A stretch of 64,000 nucleotides of DNA from Undaria pinnatifida (Eukaryota; Sar; Phaeophyceae; Laminariales; Alariaceae). The stretch spans positions 2,989,706 through 3,053,705 of the forward strand of contig JABAKD010000021.1 in NCBI GenBank assembly GCA_012845835.1. Direction: 5' to 3'. Position 1 is the stretch's first letter, and every line of letters begins with the position of its first letter. A program made the translations under genes and the position numbers. Shown here in pieces: positions 1 to 10,053 of this stretch. The notes under the pieces were generated by a model. That model searched no databases. It saw only the letters and a list, made by a program, of their open reading frames with translations, and had not been told where the DNA came from.

Positions 1-179
1 CAATTTAAGGTCTATTTCTTTGATCAATTCATTTTTCGTCATGATTGCGAAAACGCCTGCTCGGTGGTTCATTTTTCGCCTAATGAGATGCAAATCAATT
101 TCAATCGAAAAAAAAACAAGTTGAGATTTTCATGCTTTCGATAAGATGGACCCTAAGGCGAGTCGCCACCCTATAATAT
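1..179. other. No recognised feature
   Basis: AT-leaning sequence without a coding frame or repeat that I can place. Confidence 0.4.
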
Positions 180-392
180 CCCTCGTATAAGTTCGTATGG
201 ATTTTTCTTGTGAACGAACTGACTTGCGGAAAGCGCGAGAGCGTGAGTTAGCAACACTCGATGAAAAATCGGCGAGCACCAGTGGGTTTGCTGAACCCTA
301 TGCGCGATAAAAATTGAGAACCGGGGGCAAGAAGGGACCACGGCTTGTCCAGAAGCTGGAAAGTAGAAGTGTGTGAAAGAAGAGAAAAAAAA
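180..392 (+). mobile_element. tRNA-derived SINE, copy 1 (5'-truncated)
   Basis: Matches the body of the SINE: TTGCGGAAAGCGCGAGAGCG, GAGTTAGCAACACTCGATG, CCTATGCGCGATAAAAATTG, CCACGGCTTGTCCAGAAGC and an A-rich tail. The tRNA-like head is absent. Confidence 0.85.
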
Positions 393-409
393 CGCCTCTA
401 GTACGGTTT

Positions 410-822
410 TTCCTTTCCTTTCCTTTCCTTTCCTTTCCTTTCCTTTCCTTTCCTTTCCTTTCCTTTCCTTTCCTTTCCTTTCCTTTCCTTTCCTTTCCTT
501 TCCCATCCTTTCCTTTCCTTTCCTTTCCTTTCCCATCCTTTCCTTTCCGTTCCGTTCCGTTCCGTTCATTTCCTTTCCTCTCCTTCCCTCTCCTTTCCTT
601 TCCTTTCCTTTCCTTTCCTTTTCTCTTTCCTTTCCTTTCCTTTCCTTTCCTTTCCTTTCCTTTCCTTTCCTTTCCTTTCCTTTCCTTTCCTTTCCTTTCC
701 TTTCCTTTCCTTTCCTTTCCTTTCCTTTCCTTTCCTTTCCTTTCCTTTCCTTTCCTTTCCTTTCCTTTCCTTTCCTTTCCTTTCCTTTCCTTTCCCATCC
801 TTTCCTTTCCTTTCCTTCCCTT
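410..822. repeat. (TTTCC)n pentanucleotide microsatellite
   Basis: About 410 bp of TTTCC repeats with rare variants (CATCC, GTTCC). The complementary GGAAA reading gives long spurious frames of Lys/Gly/Glu. Confidence 0.98.
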
Positions 823-1150
823 GCTTCTTTTTCTTGTCTTGTCTTGTCTTTTCATTTCCTTTCTTTTCTTTTCCATTCCATTTTCGCTTTATTTTCTTCT
901 CTTTTCGTTTTTTTTCTTTTAATTGTTTTTTTTAAGTGACTTGAGTCTGATGTACGCATGCGTAGTGATACTCGTAGGTGTTGCGTGTAATATATACGTG
1001 GTAGTCTTTTCTGGGTGGCAAGCGGTGTAGTCGGGTTTTTTTCAGGCGCGATGAATGAGACGTATAAAACATGTACCGGTATGGACCTGGCGCATCGTGG
1101 GCTGACTCCCGATTTCACTTTTTTATAGTTTTCTGGCGAGCATGAATTGC
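823..1150. repeat. T-rich tract and block shared with 35,040-35,235
   Basis: T-rich up to 932, then GACTTGAGTCTGATGTACGC and GTGTAATATATACGTGGTAG, which recur with few changes behind SINE copy 8. No gene seen. Confidence 0.6.
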
Positions 1151-1164
1151 GTCACCCATGATAT

Positions 1165-1310
1165 ATGCGTGTACCAGTTTTGGTTTGTGCTTTTTTCCCT
1201 GGGGTATTACTCAGCTCCACAGCTATGGCAGGAGCCTGTCCTGTGACAACGGACTTGATTATGCAAGTTAATGTGATAACGACAACAATATTCCTCATGA
1301 AGACATACAC
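1165..1310 (+). repeat. Dispersed repeat, also at 16,636-16,770
   Basis: Shared words: TTTTTCCCTGGGGTATT / TTTTCCCTGTGGTATT, GGAGCCTGTCCTGTGAC / GGAGCCTGTGACC, ACTTGATTATGCAAGTTAAT / ACTTGATTACGCGAGTTAAT. Non-coding. Confidence 0.65.
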
Positions 1311-1381
1311 CCACCTACCACACGCGATCGGAGAATCACACACACCTTGCAAATATGAGCTTAGACCGAATCCTCCATTTC

Positions 1382-2131
1382 ACAGCTACTGGCTGTATTA
1401 ATAGTAGTGCATGTTAAATTTTGAATAAAGAGTAGAAAAAATACACCTCCGTTCCTTTCTATTGCCTCGTGCCTTCGATACGATACATCTAGGTCCAAAA
1501 TTCCGATACATGCTATCGAAGTCCGATATTCCGACACATCGAAGATCGACGATACTCCGATATCGAAAAAATCGGTATGATCTTCAACACAAACATAATT
1601 ATCATATCATATACACACTGCTAGAAGAGTCTACAGAACTGCTGTACGTAGTAGAGCTGGAACCAAAGACATGTTCCACAAGCAGCAGGCAGCAGCATGG
1701 AAGTGGCAACAGCAATCACGGAGAGAAGATCGACCCCATAAAAAACCATTTTGAATAGGGTTTTTCACAGCTACCGTAGTAGTGCATGTTAAATTTCGAA
1801 CAAAAAGAAAAACATATACCTCCGTTCCTTTCCATTGCCTCGTGCGTTCGATACGGTAAATGTAGGTGTAACATTTCGATACATCTATCGAAGTCCGATA
1901 TTCCGATACATCGAAGATAGACGATATTCCGATATCGAAAAAATCGATACGATCTCCAACACAAAGATACTCATCAGATCACATACACACTGCTAAAAAA
2001 GCCCACATAATCAAACCTGGTACGTAGTAGAGCTGGAACCAAAGAGATGTTCCACAAACAGCAGGCAGCAGCATGACAGTGGCAACAGCAATAACGGAGA
2101 GACGAGCGACCCCCGAAGAAACTATTTTGAG
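1382..2131. repeat. Tandem duplication, about 375-bp unit
   Basis: Two copies about 375 bp apart (1382-1757 and 1757-2131). Matching words include ATGTTAAATT, CTCCGTTCCTTTC, TCGAAGTCCGATATTCCGA, GTAGTAGAGCTGGAACCAAA and CAGCAGGCAGCAGCATG. Rich in TCCGATA/ATCGA. Confidence 0.88.
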
Positions 2132-2194
2132 TCGGAGTGCTGTACCTCATGTACGTACGAAAGAACAACAGCAACAGCTGCCGACGTGTTGTAT

Positions 2195-2506
2195 GATCGA
2201 CGCCTCGGTGACGTATCAGGTTATGCTCGAACCTGGTACGTACAAGGTCACTTCCGTGAGTTCGAGTCCCCCCGAGTGCATACCTCGTACTCGTAATCGA
2301 AGGGACTTTTATTGTGCATAAATTATTTGAATTGCGGAAAGCGCGAGAGTGTAAGTTAGCAACACTAGATAAAAAATCGACGACCAGTGGGATTGCTGAG
2401 CCCTTTGCGCGAGAAAAATTGAAGGCAAGAACCGGGGGGGAGAAGGGACGACACCTGTCACCACGGCTTGTCCAGAAGCTGGGAAGTACCAAGTATGAAA
2501 AAAAAA
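2195..2506 (+). mobile_element. tRNA-derived SINE, copy 2 (full length)
   Basis: Head with an A-box-like CGGTGACGTATCAGG and a B-box-like GAGTTCGAGTCCC, followed by the family body and an A tail. About 312 bp. Confidence 0.88.
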
Positions 2507-2522
2507 TATCAACATTCGATGA

Positions 2523-2656
2523 TATCGACGAGCAATAAAAAGCTGAAAAGTGGGATTGCTCAACCCTATGCGCGATAAAGAGGGAGACACGCGCTGGCGG
2601 GGATAAGGAAACACCTGTGACCACGGCTTGTCCAGAAGGTCGCCGAGTGTAAAAAA
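2523..2656 (+). mobile_element. SINE copy 3 (3' half)
   Basis: Starts within the body (GTGGGATTGCTCAACCCTATG) and runs through CCACGGCTTGTCCAGAAGG to an A tail. It lies directly behind copy 2. Confidence 0.8.
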
Positions 2657-3150
2657 CCTGTTCGACAATTTTTGCTGTAGAGCAAAAGTGACGACGACCA
2701 AAGAAAAAAACAGACAAATAGCCAACGAAATGAATATTTTTTCCACTGATGCATCAGGTTATGCATGATGCATGGTTTCCAATTAGCTGATGCGCGAGAT
2801 TGTTGAGGTAACCAAAAACAAAGTTCCGGATATTGCGGCAAGAAATGATCAGATGCCGATAATAGGAAAATAGGTCGGCACCCATAGCGACATCTTACCT
2901 CTGGTACTGCTGCACGTAGCGCGGTGGTTGATTGACTCTGCTACGTGCTGTATGTGCACGCCCAGAATTCTAATTGACTGACTCTGCTGCGTGTTGTATG
3001 CGCACGCCAAATTCTAATCGACTTGCCTCTGCTGCGTGTTGCATGCGCGTGCCCAAATTCCAAAAAATTTTCCCTAGTAGGAAGTACAAGGCGGTTCTAA
3101 AGCGCCGCGGAACATTTGCCATAACTAACTTTAAAATTGAAACACACGAA
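2657..3150. repeat. Three tandem units of about 46 bp, otherwise nothing recognised
   Basis: At 2929-3066 the unit GACTCTGCTGCGTGTTGTATGC (core CTCTGCTGCGTGTTG) occurs three times with AAATTCTAAT between units. The rest of the stretch shows no gene. Confidence 0.65.
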
Positions 3151-3305
3151 CCCTATATAACCCTAACGAGCTGGCGTGGCGCTGGCCTGCGAATACAACC
3201 GAGTTAAAATTGACACACGACATGGATGAATGAAACTACGTGCAAGTGTGGCTGGCGAGCTTAACCTTTTTTTTTCTTTCCCCATCCGCCGGAGGATAAA
3301 ATAAA
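3150..3305 (+). repeat. Dispersed repeat family B, copy 1
   Basis: Carries GAGTTAAAATTGACACACGA, GCGAGCTTAACC, and CCCCATCCGCCGGAGGATAA. Relatives at 6795-6930 (minus), 11140-11345, 57560-57605 and 59044-59075. Confidence 0.65.
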
Positions 3306-3404
3306 TACAAAAACATATGTATAGACTATATTTTAGATATAAGAATAGGACCCCCCCCATTAAGAAAAAACTCACCCGCATAGTATATTACAAGTACCAA
3401 CAAC

Positions 3405-3480
3405 GCAGCTTGCAAAATATGAGTATTGACCCGAGATTCGTCGAAGTCACGGCTGACGTCCTTGAAATATTTTTATAAAA
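3405..3480 (+). repeat. CAGCTTGCAAA-type modular repeat
   Basis: GCAGCTTGCAAAATATGAGT then ATTCGTCGAAGTCACGGCTG and GACGTCCTTGAAATA. The second half is nearly identical to the insert at 54886-54943 within LINE copy 2. Confidence 0.7.
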
Positions 3481-3667
3481 TAATAATACCCTGGTATTAA
3501 TAATCATCACGGGCTAGTATAGTCCCCCACCAGCCGGAGGGGGGCGGGGGGACCCGCGCTGCGACACAGGTACACCTTTTTTTGGCGAAAGCATGTTTTC
3601 TGAATGACGGGGTCTCTTAACCCAAAATCGTCAAAAACAAAACAAAACATATATATATATATAAATA

Positions 3668-4012
3668 TTTTTGCACGTTTCTCGCTGTATATACATATAC
3701 CTTGTGGCAACATGAGTTGTGGTCATCCGGTAGCATTTCTTTTTTTTTCTCTTGATTTTTTTCTTTTTTGGACAGGTCTTAAGCTCCCAAATTGAGGAAA
3801 CTCAGAAAAAAAGTGGTGCACCTCTCTTATCGTGGCATGTATTTTTTTTGTGCACGTTTCTCGCTGTATATATACCTTGGCAACATGAGATTGGTCATCC
3901 GGTAGCATTTCTTTTTTGTTCACGTGAAAAATATTTTCTGTTTGGACAGGTCTTTAGCTCTCCCAAATTGAGGAACCTCAGAAAAAAAGTGGTGCCCCTC
4001 TATCGTGGCACG
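3668..4012. repeat. Tandem duplication, about 170-bp unit
   Basis: Two copies of GGTCATCCGGTAGCATTTC ... CCCAAATTGAGGAA ... AAAAAAAGTGGTGC ... ATCGTGGCA. A third, inverted piece follows at 4240-4325 (GAGGTGCACCACTTTCTTTC, CTCAATTTCGGG), making a large imperfect palindrome around 4013-4240. Confidence 0.85.
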
Positions 4013-4023
4013 CGTCGGTACCA

Positions 4024-4104
4024 GGTGGGTGGGTGGGTGGGTGGGTGAGTGGGTGGGTGGGTGGGTGGGTGGGTGGGTGGGTGAGTGGGTGGGTGGGTGG
4101 GTGG
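4024..4104. repeat. (GGTG)n microsatellite
   Basis: About 80 bp of GGTG tetramers with two GTGA interruptions. Confidence 0.97.
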
Positions 4105-4109
4105 GGTAA

Positions 4110-4235
4110 TAATCGTATCACGCATGGCCGTGGACCGTAGGACCATAGACCCTCGCATCTCCACAATGCGGGGGTACGGCGGGTTTCCATCGACCAGGCA
4201 GGCTTTGCGAGCACCACGCGCGAAGCGCGTTTGAG
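4110..4235. repeat. Dispersed repeat shared with 42,540-42,660 (inverted)
   Basis: GCATGGCCGTGGACCG, GACCATAGACCCTCGCATCT and CGCGCGAAGCGC all recur, reverse-complemented, near 42560-42660. Not an RNA gene that I can recognise. Confidence 0.6.
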
Positions 4236-4418
4236 GTGCTGATGCGTGCTACGATTTATGGAGGTGCACCACTTTCTTTCCGAGGCTTCCTCAATTTCGG
4301 GGGGGAGCGCAAGACCTCTCTACCACAAAACCTGATTTTGGATCAAAACAAGACTGCTACGTACCACCGGATGAAAAATCCCGTGGCCTGGGTACACAAC
4401 ACGATTAATCACGCGAAA

Positions 4419-4752
4419 AAGAAATGGCCTGTTACCGACTATTTTGGGTCAAAAAGCCCCAAGAAATGGCCTGTTTCCGACTATTTCGAGTCAAGAAGCC
4501 CCAAGAAATGGCCTGTTTCCGACTATTTAGAGTCAAAAAGCCCCAAGAAATGGCCTGTTACCGACTATTTTGGGTCAAAAAGCCCCCAGAAATGGCCTGT
4601 TACCGACTATTTTGGGTCAAAAAGCCCCAAGAAATGACCTGTTTCCGACTAAATTAGGTCAAAAAGCCCCAAGAAATGACCTGTTTCCATCTTAAGTGGG
4701 TTAAAGAGCCTCAAGAAATGGCCTGTTTCCGACTATTTTGTGTTAAAGAGCC
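4419..4752 (+). repeat. 42-bp minisatellite, about eight units
   Basis: Unit AAGAAATGGCCTGTTACCGA then CTATTTTGGGTCAAAAAGCCCC. The first five units are open (KKWPVTDYFGSKSP, variants S/T, E/G, L/F). Later units carry TGA and TAA, so coding is doubtful. Confidence 0.93.
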
Positions 4753-4788
4753 GCGTCGTTCAGATTTTCTTTCAGACGAAAAGCGCTA

Positions 4789-5046
4789 TCACGGAGATCC
4801 GTTGTTAACAGGGGTCATTTGATGCCTATGGGGTCATAACTCTGTCAATTCTTCGTCGACAACGGGTAAACGATAGCTTCGATTGTTCGCATAGGCCTTA
4901 CGGTCACCGCGCAAAAATAAAAATATACGGAGTATAAAAATATGGTGCTCTCGCCGAGATATTTTGCGCAAATTATGACAACTTTCCGGTGATTTTTTTG
5001 CAACATGATAAGGCATTTACCTCCTGTTAACAATGGATCTCCGTAA
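4789..5046. mobile_element. 258-bp TIR element (MITE) with TA flanks
   Basis: Ends TCACGGAGATCCGTTGTTAACAGG and the reverse complement of TTACGGAGATCCATTGTTAACAGG (24 bp, two differences; quoted core GGAGATCC and TTGTTAACAGG). TA dinucleotides flank at 4787-4788 and 5047-5048, as in Tc1/mariner-type insertions. No coding capacity. Confidence 0.75.
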
Positions 5047-5127
5047 TAGGTACCTCTATCGTGTCATGCGTCTGCTCGGTCAGTCAGTCGCATGCAGGGT
5101 AAGGTGGTGGTGGTGGTTGGGGGGGGG

Positions 5128-5298
5128 TACTCATCTGTTGCTTGCCTCAAGTCATTTTGACCATTTTGACCACGCATCTCTTTCGAGACGGAAGCACCAT
5201 TCCTACTCCTAATAGAGACATCTCCAACGCCTAGGCCGCTCATTACGCTTTTTCCATTGTATGCTACATAAAAACTGTTTTGCTTATCCTATCCCCGG
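5128..5298 (-). mobile_element. LINE 3' tail fragment
   Basis: About 170 bp matching the 3' end of the LINE at 46617: plus-strand GGTACTCATCTGTTGCTTG, then TTTCGAGACGG, then the CATAAAAACTGTTTTGC block. Flanked on the left by a G-rich tract, the complement of the C-rich tail. Too short to code. Confidence 0.85.
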
Positions 5299-5659
5299 TG
5301 AGGGGGGGGGGGGGGCGGGGTAACTGTTGATTGTTTAATCTGTGGGCATAACTCCAAATGTTGATAATTCAATCTGTGGTTTACAAGACAAGCTCCAATA
5401 ATTCCGGAGTGGAACAACACGTGATACCTGGTACCTGGTACTGGTGACGGATATCACATGATCATACCGGGTGCCACGTATACCATCATGAGTGTCGACA
5501 CGGGGGAGCCGTGTGCTAGTAAGCTCGTTCTATGGCTTCGTTCGTTCGGCACACATTCAACTTGAACCCGTTCCTGCCACTGTCGTCGTATGCGTCTTTT
5601 CTCTTCATTAGGCACACATTCAACTTGAACCGTTACTGCCACAGTTGTAGCCCCGCGTT

Positions 5660-6515
5660 AGAGCAGTTCCCTATAGTAGTGCGGGGGGCCCAGTTTATTG
5701 CGGCAACCTTCGCTTGTGCCACGATCTCGTCCTACACAGTACAGCATGATCCGGGGTCCTGCGTTATAGTGCGGTACCCTATTAAGTGCGGGGGGGCCAG
5801 TTTAGTGCGGTGACCCTCGCTTGTGTCACGATTTTCGTCATGCGGAGTACGGCATGATCCGGGGTCCTGCGTTATAGTGCGGTGTCCTACAGTGCGGGGG
5901 GGGGCAGCTAAGTGCGGTCAAACTCGCTTGTGTCACGATCTCGTCTTACAAAGCACAGCACTATCCCGGGCGTGCAGTCGTGGTCCTGGGTTTAGTACCT
6001 AAAGCACGGGGGCCCAGATTAATGCGGTGAAACTCGCTTGTGTCACGATCTCGTCCTACAGAGTACAGCACCATCCAGGGTCCTTCATTAGTGCGTTACC
6101 CTGTAGTGCGTGGCCCCAGTTTAGTGCGGTCAAACTCGCGTGTGTCACCCTACGGAGTACAGCACAATCCCGGGGGTACAGTCGTGGTCCCGGTTTAGTG
6201 CGGTACCCTATAGTGCGGGGGTCCAGTTCAGTGCGGTGAAACTCGCTTGTGTCACGATCTCGTCTTGCAGCGTACAGCACTATCCCAGGAGTACAGCAGT
6301 CGCGGCGCTGCGTCATATAGTGTGGTACCGTATAGTGCGGGGTCCCAGTTTAGTGCGGTCAACTCGCGCATATGACGATATCATCCAACATAGTACAGCA
6401 TTATCCCGGGGGTACAGTCGCGGTCCCGCTTTAGTGCGGTACCCTACAGTGCGGGGGGGCAGTTTAGTGCGGTCAAACTCGCTTGTGATACGATGTCGTC
6501 CTAGAGTACCCACCG
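5660..6515. repeat. Tandem array, unit about 110 bp, roughly eight units
   Basis: Each unit contains TTTAGTGCGGTNAAACTCGC, TTGTGTCACGATCTCGTC, ACAGCA--ATCC-GGG and AGTGCGGT-CCCTA. Units vary by several percent and by small indels. Confidence 0.92.
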
Positions 6516-7230
6516 CAGTGCGGGCATCGTCGTCTGGCAAGGTCCCGCACACACAAGGACCCACGACTGCATGATACGCACTGCGCTGTGTGTGCTCTTC
6601 ACATCCAACTGTCCTTTCCACCCATCGACACCAAGCACAGCTAATGTCCGGGCAGATTAGCCATCCCATCATAGAGAGAAACGAGCTCTGTGGTCGCAAA
6701 CTACGACTCGTGCATTGCAAACACACGAGTACTCCGACTCTCCGGCGGAATAATCCCCAACACCGGAAACCGCAATTCTGGCCTGCAGGGTGCTTTTATG
6801 CTTATCTTATCCTCCGGCGGATGGGGAAAAATAAAGCTTTAGCTCACCACACTTCCGCGTATTTTCATACGCGTCGTGTGTCGATTTAACTCAGTTGCTT
6901 TCGCAGCCCAACGCTAGCTGGCGCACCCTTCGAGTCCCATTGTAGGTATAGCGTAAGCTGTCCCTATCATTGGTCCTCGTTACAACCCTTATCAAATTCC
7001 GAGGGAGGAAGAAAGTGCTGTAGTATCATACGGGTCGCCCACGAAGGCGGTGGCGTTCCAGAGCGATATGACCACCTTCACGCGGGAAGGCGCCTTATTC
7101 AATCCAGGTTACGAGGGCAATTCCACAGACGCGCCAAGCGATTTTGACCGCCATATATCGGGACACCGCCTTACTCAGACCGCCTGATGGGGGGACCCCT
7201 ACTGTACGTACCCTTCTTGCCAACAAAGAT
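6516..7230. repeat. Family B copy (minus) at 6,795-6,930; rest unrecognised
   Basis: TTATCCTCCGGCGGATGGGG, AAAGCTTTAGCTCACCACAC, CGTGTGTCGATTTAACTC mark the family B piece. No gene seen in the remainder. Confidence 0.55.
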
Positions 7231-7234
7231 GAAG

Positions 7235-7345
7235 GCATATACATTTAAAAATTCAAAAATACACTTCAGCTGTGAGATCGACCAAAAATGTTATTTTCGT
7301 CAAACTCAGCTTTGCAAGCTGCGCGTGATACTTCGATCGCGCGCG
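7235..7345 (-). repeat. CAGCTTGCAAA-type modular repeat
   Basis: Reversed, it reads GAAGTATCACGCGCAGCTTG, CAAAGCTGAGTTTGACGAAA, CGATCTCACAGCTGAAGTG and TATTTTTGAATTT. A fragment of the same end recurs at 10380-10410. Confidence 0.75.
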
Positions 7346-7618
7346 TTACGGGGTGTGTACCCTCGTGAAGGATTCAGGTCGGTACTCCCCTGCTAATGCC
7401 AGGGTCAACAGGACTAGGACGTAATATCATATGATATGATAGACTTCAATAAATACCGTAGTTGGAAGGGGGAAGAAGAGTCCGCTTTGTGACCCCGGAT
7501 CAGAGTTATGACCATGAAGGGACGAGGAGAAAGAAGGGCCAAGAAGAAATAAATGGGATGAGCAAAACACAACCAAACAAAACACGTGATCTAGGCATCT
7601 TGGAATTCACTTAAGCTT

Positions 7619-7830
7619 CCATACTCGGTTAAATTCGTTGGGACTTCCTCTTGTGCACAAATTGACTTGCGGAAAGCGCGAGAGCGTGAGTTAGCAAGTG
7701 TAACTTGCTAACCACTCGATGAAAAACCGACGGGCAGTGGGATTGCTGAACCCTATGCGCGATAAAAATTGAAGGCAAGAACCGGGGAGGAGAAAGTATA
7801 AGTGTGAGAAAAATAATTCAAAAAAAAGAA
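7619..7830 (+). mobile_element. SINE copy 4 (headless, internal deletion)
   Basis: Body from ATTCGTTGGGACTTCC onward. It lacks the CCACGGCTTGTCC segment and has a small internal duplication (TTAGCAAGTGTAACTTGCTAA) forming a hairpin. Confidence 0.8.
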
Positions 7831-8760
7831 AATCGTTGACCGCATGATGACGCTTTACGATCGCAACCCCTCGTCTTGCGTTTTGGTAACCGATTACTTG
7901 GAATATTCGAGAGTCCCACGGCAGTTCCACGCTCCGGACAGATCACGATCTAGATCCTACCTCTGTCGCCATGATACGTGCAAGGGCCCAAGGGTCTAAG
8001 GGTCTGGGTAATACACATTTAACCTGGGAAACATGTGCTAGACCACTCAGATCGTCCAACTTCCACTCGGCAACATGGTCTATAGGCCATGCAGATCACA
8101 AAAACCAGGGATCTATCACCCCTGAAGAAAGGCATCGTCCAACTTTCACTCGGCAACATGACCTATAGGTCATGCAGATCACAAAAAACAAGGATCTATC
8201 TGCCCTGAAAGACATACAGCATCAATGCAATATTCAACGTGAGTGTCCTGGAGTTCTGTACGCACTGGTCACCTCGCGTGTCTACGAATCTGCTCTGCGT
8301 ACCTCCCCGGTGACTATTACATTGACTACTTCTACCTACCAAGGGTAAGGATTTTTTTTTATTTTAGTACGAACTTGGCGCACGCAGCGGTAGGTTGATG
8401 CATACAGCAGCAGTATGTTGTCGCACATACAGCAAGCAGTGTGTTGTCTTCGTATTAAACAGTTCTTGATATTTCTACCAAACGACATCCGTACACCCAA
8501 AGTCCGTTCTCACTCATCCTAGTGATACAATTTCTGTGGTCTCAGACGACTCTGCAAACGGAGAAAACCAAACAGTCGCAATTCATTAAGGTAAAGCAAG
8601 TGAAGTGCTTCGTAGCGTACCGGGTACGAGTACACAACAAAACAAGCCAAACCATGAAAAAAAAGAGAAAAAAGGAACACAGAAAAGAAAAGAAAAAAAA
8701 ACAAAAAAAAAACAGTGCGAGTAAATCACCAAGGGCAGCGAAGGCGCATACCAGGTATAC
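7831..8760. repeat. 82-bp direct duplication in otherwise unrecognised sequence
   Basis: ATCGTCCAACTTCCACTCGG, CAACATGGTCTATAGGCCAT, GCAGATCACAAAAACCAGGG and ATCTATC occur twice (8050-8130 and 8132-8213). No gene seen; 8640-8715 is A-rich. Confidence 0.7.
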
Positions 8761-9070
8761 ACCGGTCGCCCCGGTGGCGCATCAGGTTATCCTCGAGCCT
8801 GATATAGGTCAGCATCGTGAGTTCGCGTTCCCCCGAGTGCTTACCTGTAGAAATTCGTCGGGATTTTTCTTGTGCACAAATTGACTTGTGGACAGGGTGA
8901 GAGCGCGAGTTGGCAACACTATGAAAAATCGACGAGCTGTGGGATTGCCGAACCCTATGCGTGATCACAATTGAAGGCAAGAACTGGGGGGAAGGGACGA
9001 CACCAGTGACCACGGCCTGTCCAGAAGCTGGAAAGTAGAAGTGTGGAAAATATAAAAACAAAAATAAAAA
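8761..9070 (+). mobile_element. SINE copy 5 (full length)
   Basis: Begins ACCGGTCGCCCCGGTGGCGC, with a B-box-like GAGTTCGCGTTCCCC, body and an A/T-rich tail. Confidence 0.88.
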
Positions 9071-9079
9071 CGTAGTCTA

Positions 9080-9490
9080 CTGCTGCTGCAGTAGCAGGGC
9101 TAGATGGATTCGTCCGATTCAACCGGGCCGATTCAATCACACAGAACCAATCTCCACCTGAAACAACAAAAAATACTCGAGGGTGCCCGATATCAAACCT
9201 GGCTGGTTTGGGCAGTAGAGATTCATCAGAATCAAACAATCGGACCGACGCACCCAGACCGGTTCAATCAACACCAGAAACGAAAATGCTCTGAGGTACC
9301 AGAAACCTGGTTGTAGGGCGTACCATAAAATACAAAATACCAGGTATGCATAATTTTGCATAATCCATTACCAAGGAGTGCATTGGCAAGGTTGTGAATT
9401 CATCGATCCAATCGGACCGATTCATCAAGACCGTCTCCACCTACACCTGAAACCAAAAATAATCTACGAGACTAAACGTGTGAAGAAACA
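9080..9490. repeat. Degenerate tandem repeat, about three units
   Basis: Near 9105, 9230 and 9405 the words CCGATTCA/CCGGTTCAATCA, CTCCACCTGAAAC/CACCAGAAACG and AAAATACTCGAG/AAAATGCTCTGAG recur in the same order. Confidence 0.55.
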
Positions 9491-9534
9491 AAAAACTGGC
9501 TGGCGTCATCCTCGGATTCGACGTGATCACTTGA

Positions 9535-9870
9535 GTCCACGAGGGAAGAAAGTGCTGAATTCTTCTCGCGATAAAAAGGAAGGCACGTACCACGGACATA
9601 ATAGTGGCGAGGGGGGAGGAGGGCCCGCGGGTACCTTACCGCTTTCCCGAGTAAATGGTTTGACATACTCTTGAAACCTTGACCCTAACCCAATGAAACG
9701 CAACCATTGAAATGTAGGGTGAAACCCCCTTCGTCTCGTACACAGTGTGCGTCAACCATGTTATCGAAAAAGTGGTAAGCTCTACTCTACTACTTTATGA
9801 GACTTGAGACCCCGGATCTGAGTTACTACTGGGAGAGAGCGCAAGAGTAGTGCGAGAACAATAAATAAAT
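9535..9870 (+). repeat. Dispersed repeat family R, interrupted copy
   Basis: GAGGGAAGAAAGTGCTGA, CGCGATAAAAAGGAAGGC and, after the nested TIR element, ACCCCGGATCTGAGTTACTA. The uninterrupted order is seen reversed at 53945-54115; a partial copy lies at 14748-14822. Confidence 0.75.
9635..9780. mobile_element. 146-bp TIR element nested in another repeat
   Basis: Ends CTTACCGCTTTCCCG and (reversed) CTTACCACTTTTTCG. It splits a repeat whose halves (9535-9634 and about 9800-9870) are contiguous at 53945-54115. A related fragment lies near 39919-40030 (GTCTCGTACGCGGGGTCCGTC, core TCTCGTAC and CGTCAACC). Confidence 0.6.
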
Positions 9871-10016
9871 AAATAAATAGATGGATAAATAGTACCTAAC
9901 TAACTAACTAACTAACCAACCAACCAACTAACGAACTAACTAACGAACTAACTAACTAACGAACTAACTAACTAACTAAGTAACTAACTAAGTAACTAAC
10001 TAAGTAACTAACTAAG

Positions 10017-10052
<36 letters not shown>

Positions 10053-10053
10053 C
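9862..10053. repeat. (AATA)n then (AACT)n microsatellite
   Basis: About 20 bp of AATA and about 155 bp of AACT tetramers with variants AACC, AACG and AAGT. Confidence 0.97.

Noticed and set aside
298-939. Long open frames of Lys/Gly/Glu or Phe/Pro/Leu over the TTTCC array
   Set aside because: They are translations of a pentanucleotide repeat, whose unit length (5) keeps several frames open; no start context or other coding sign.
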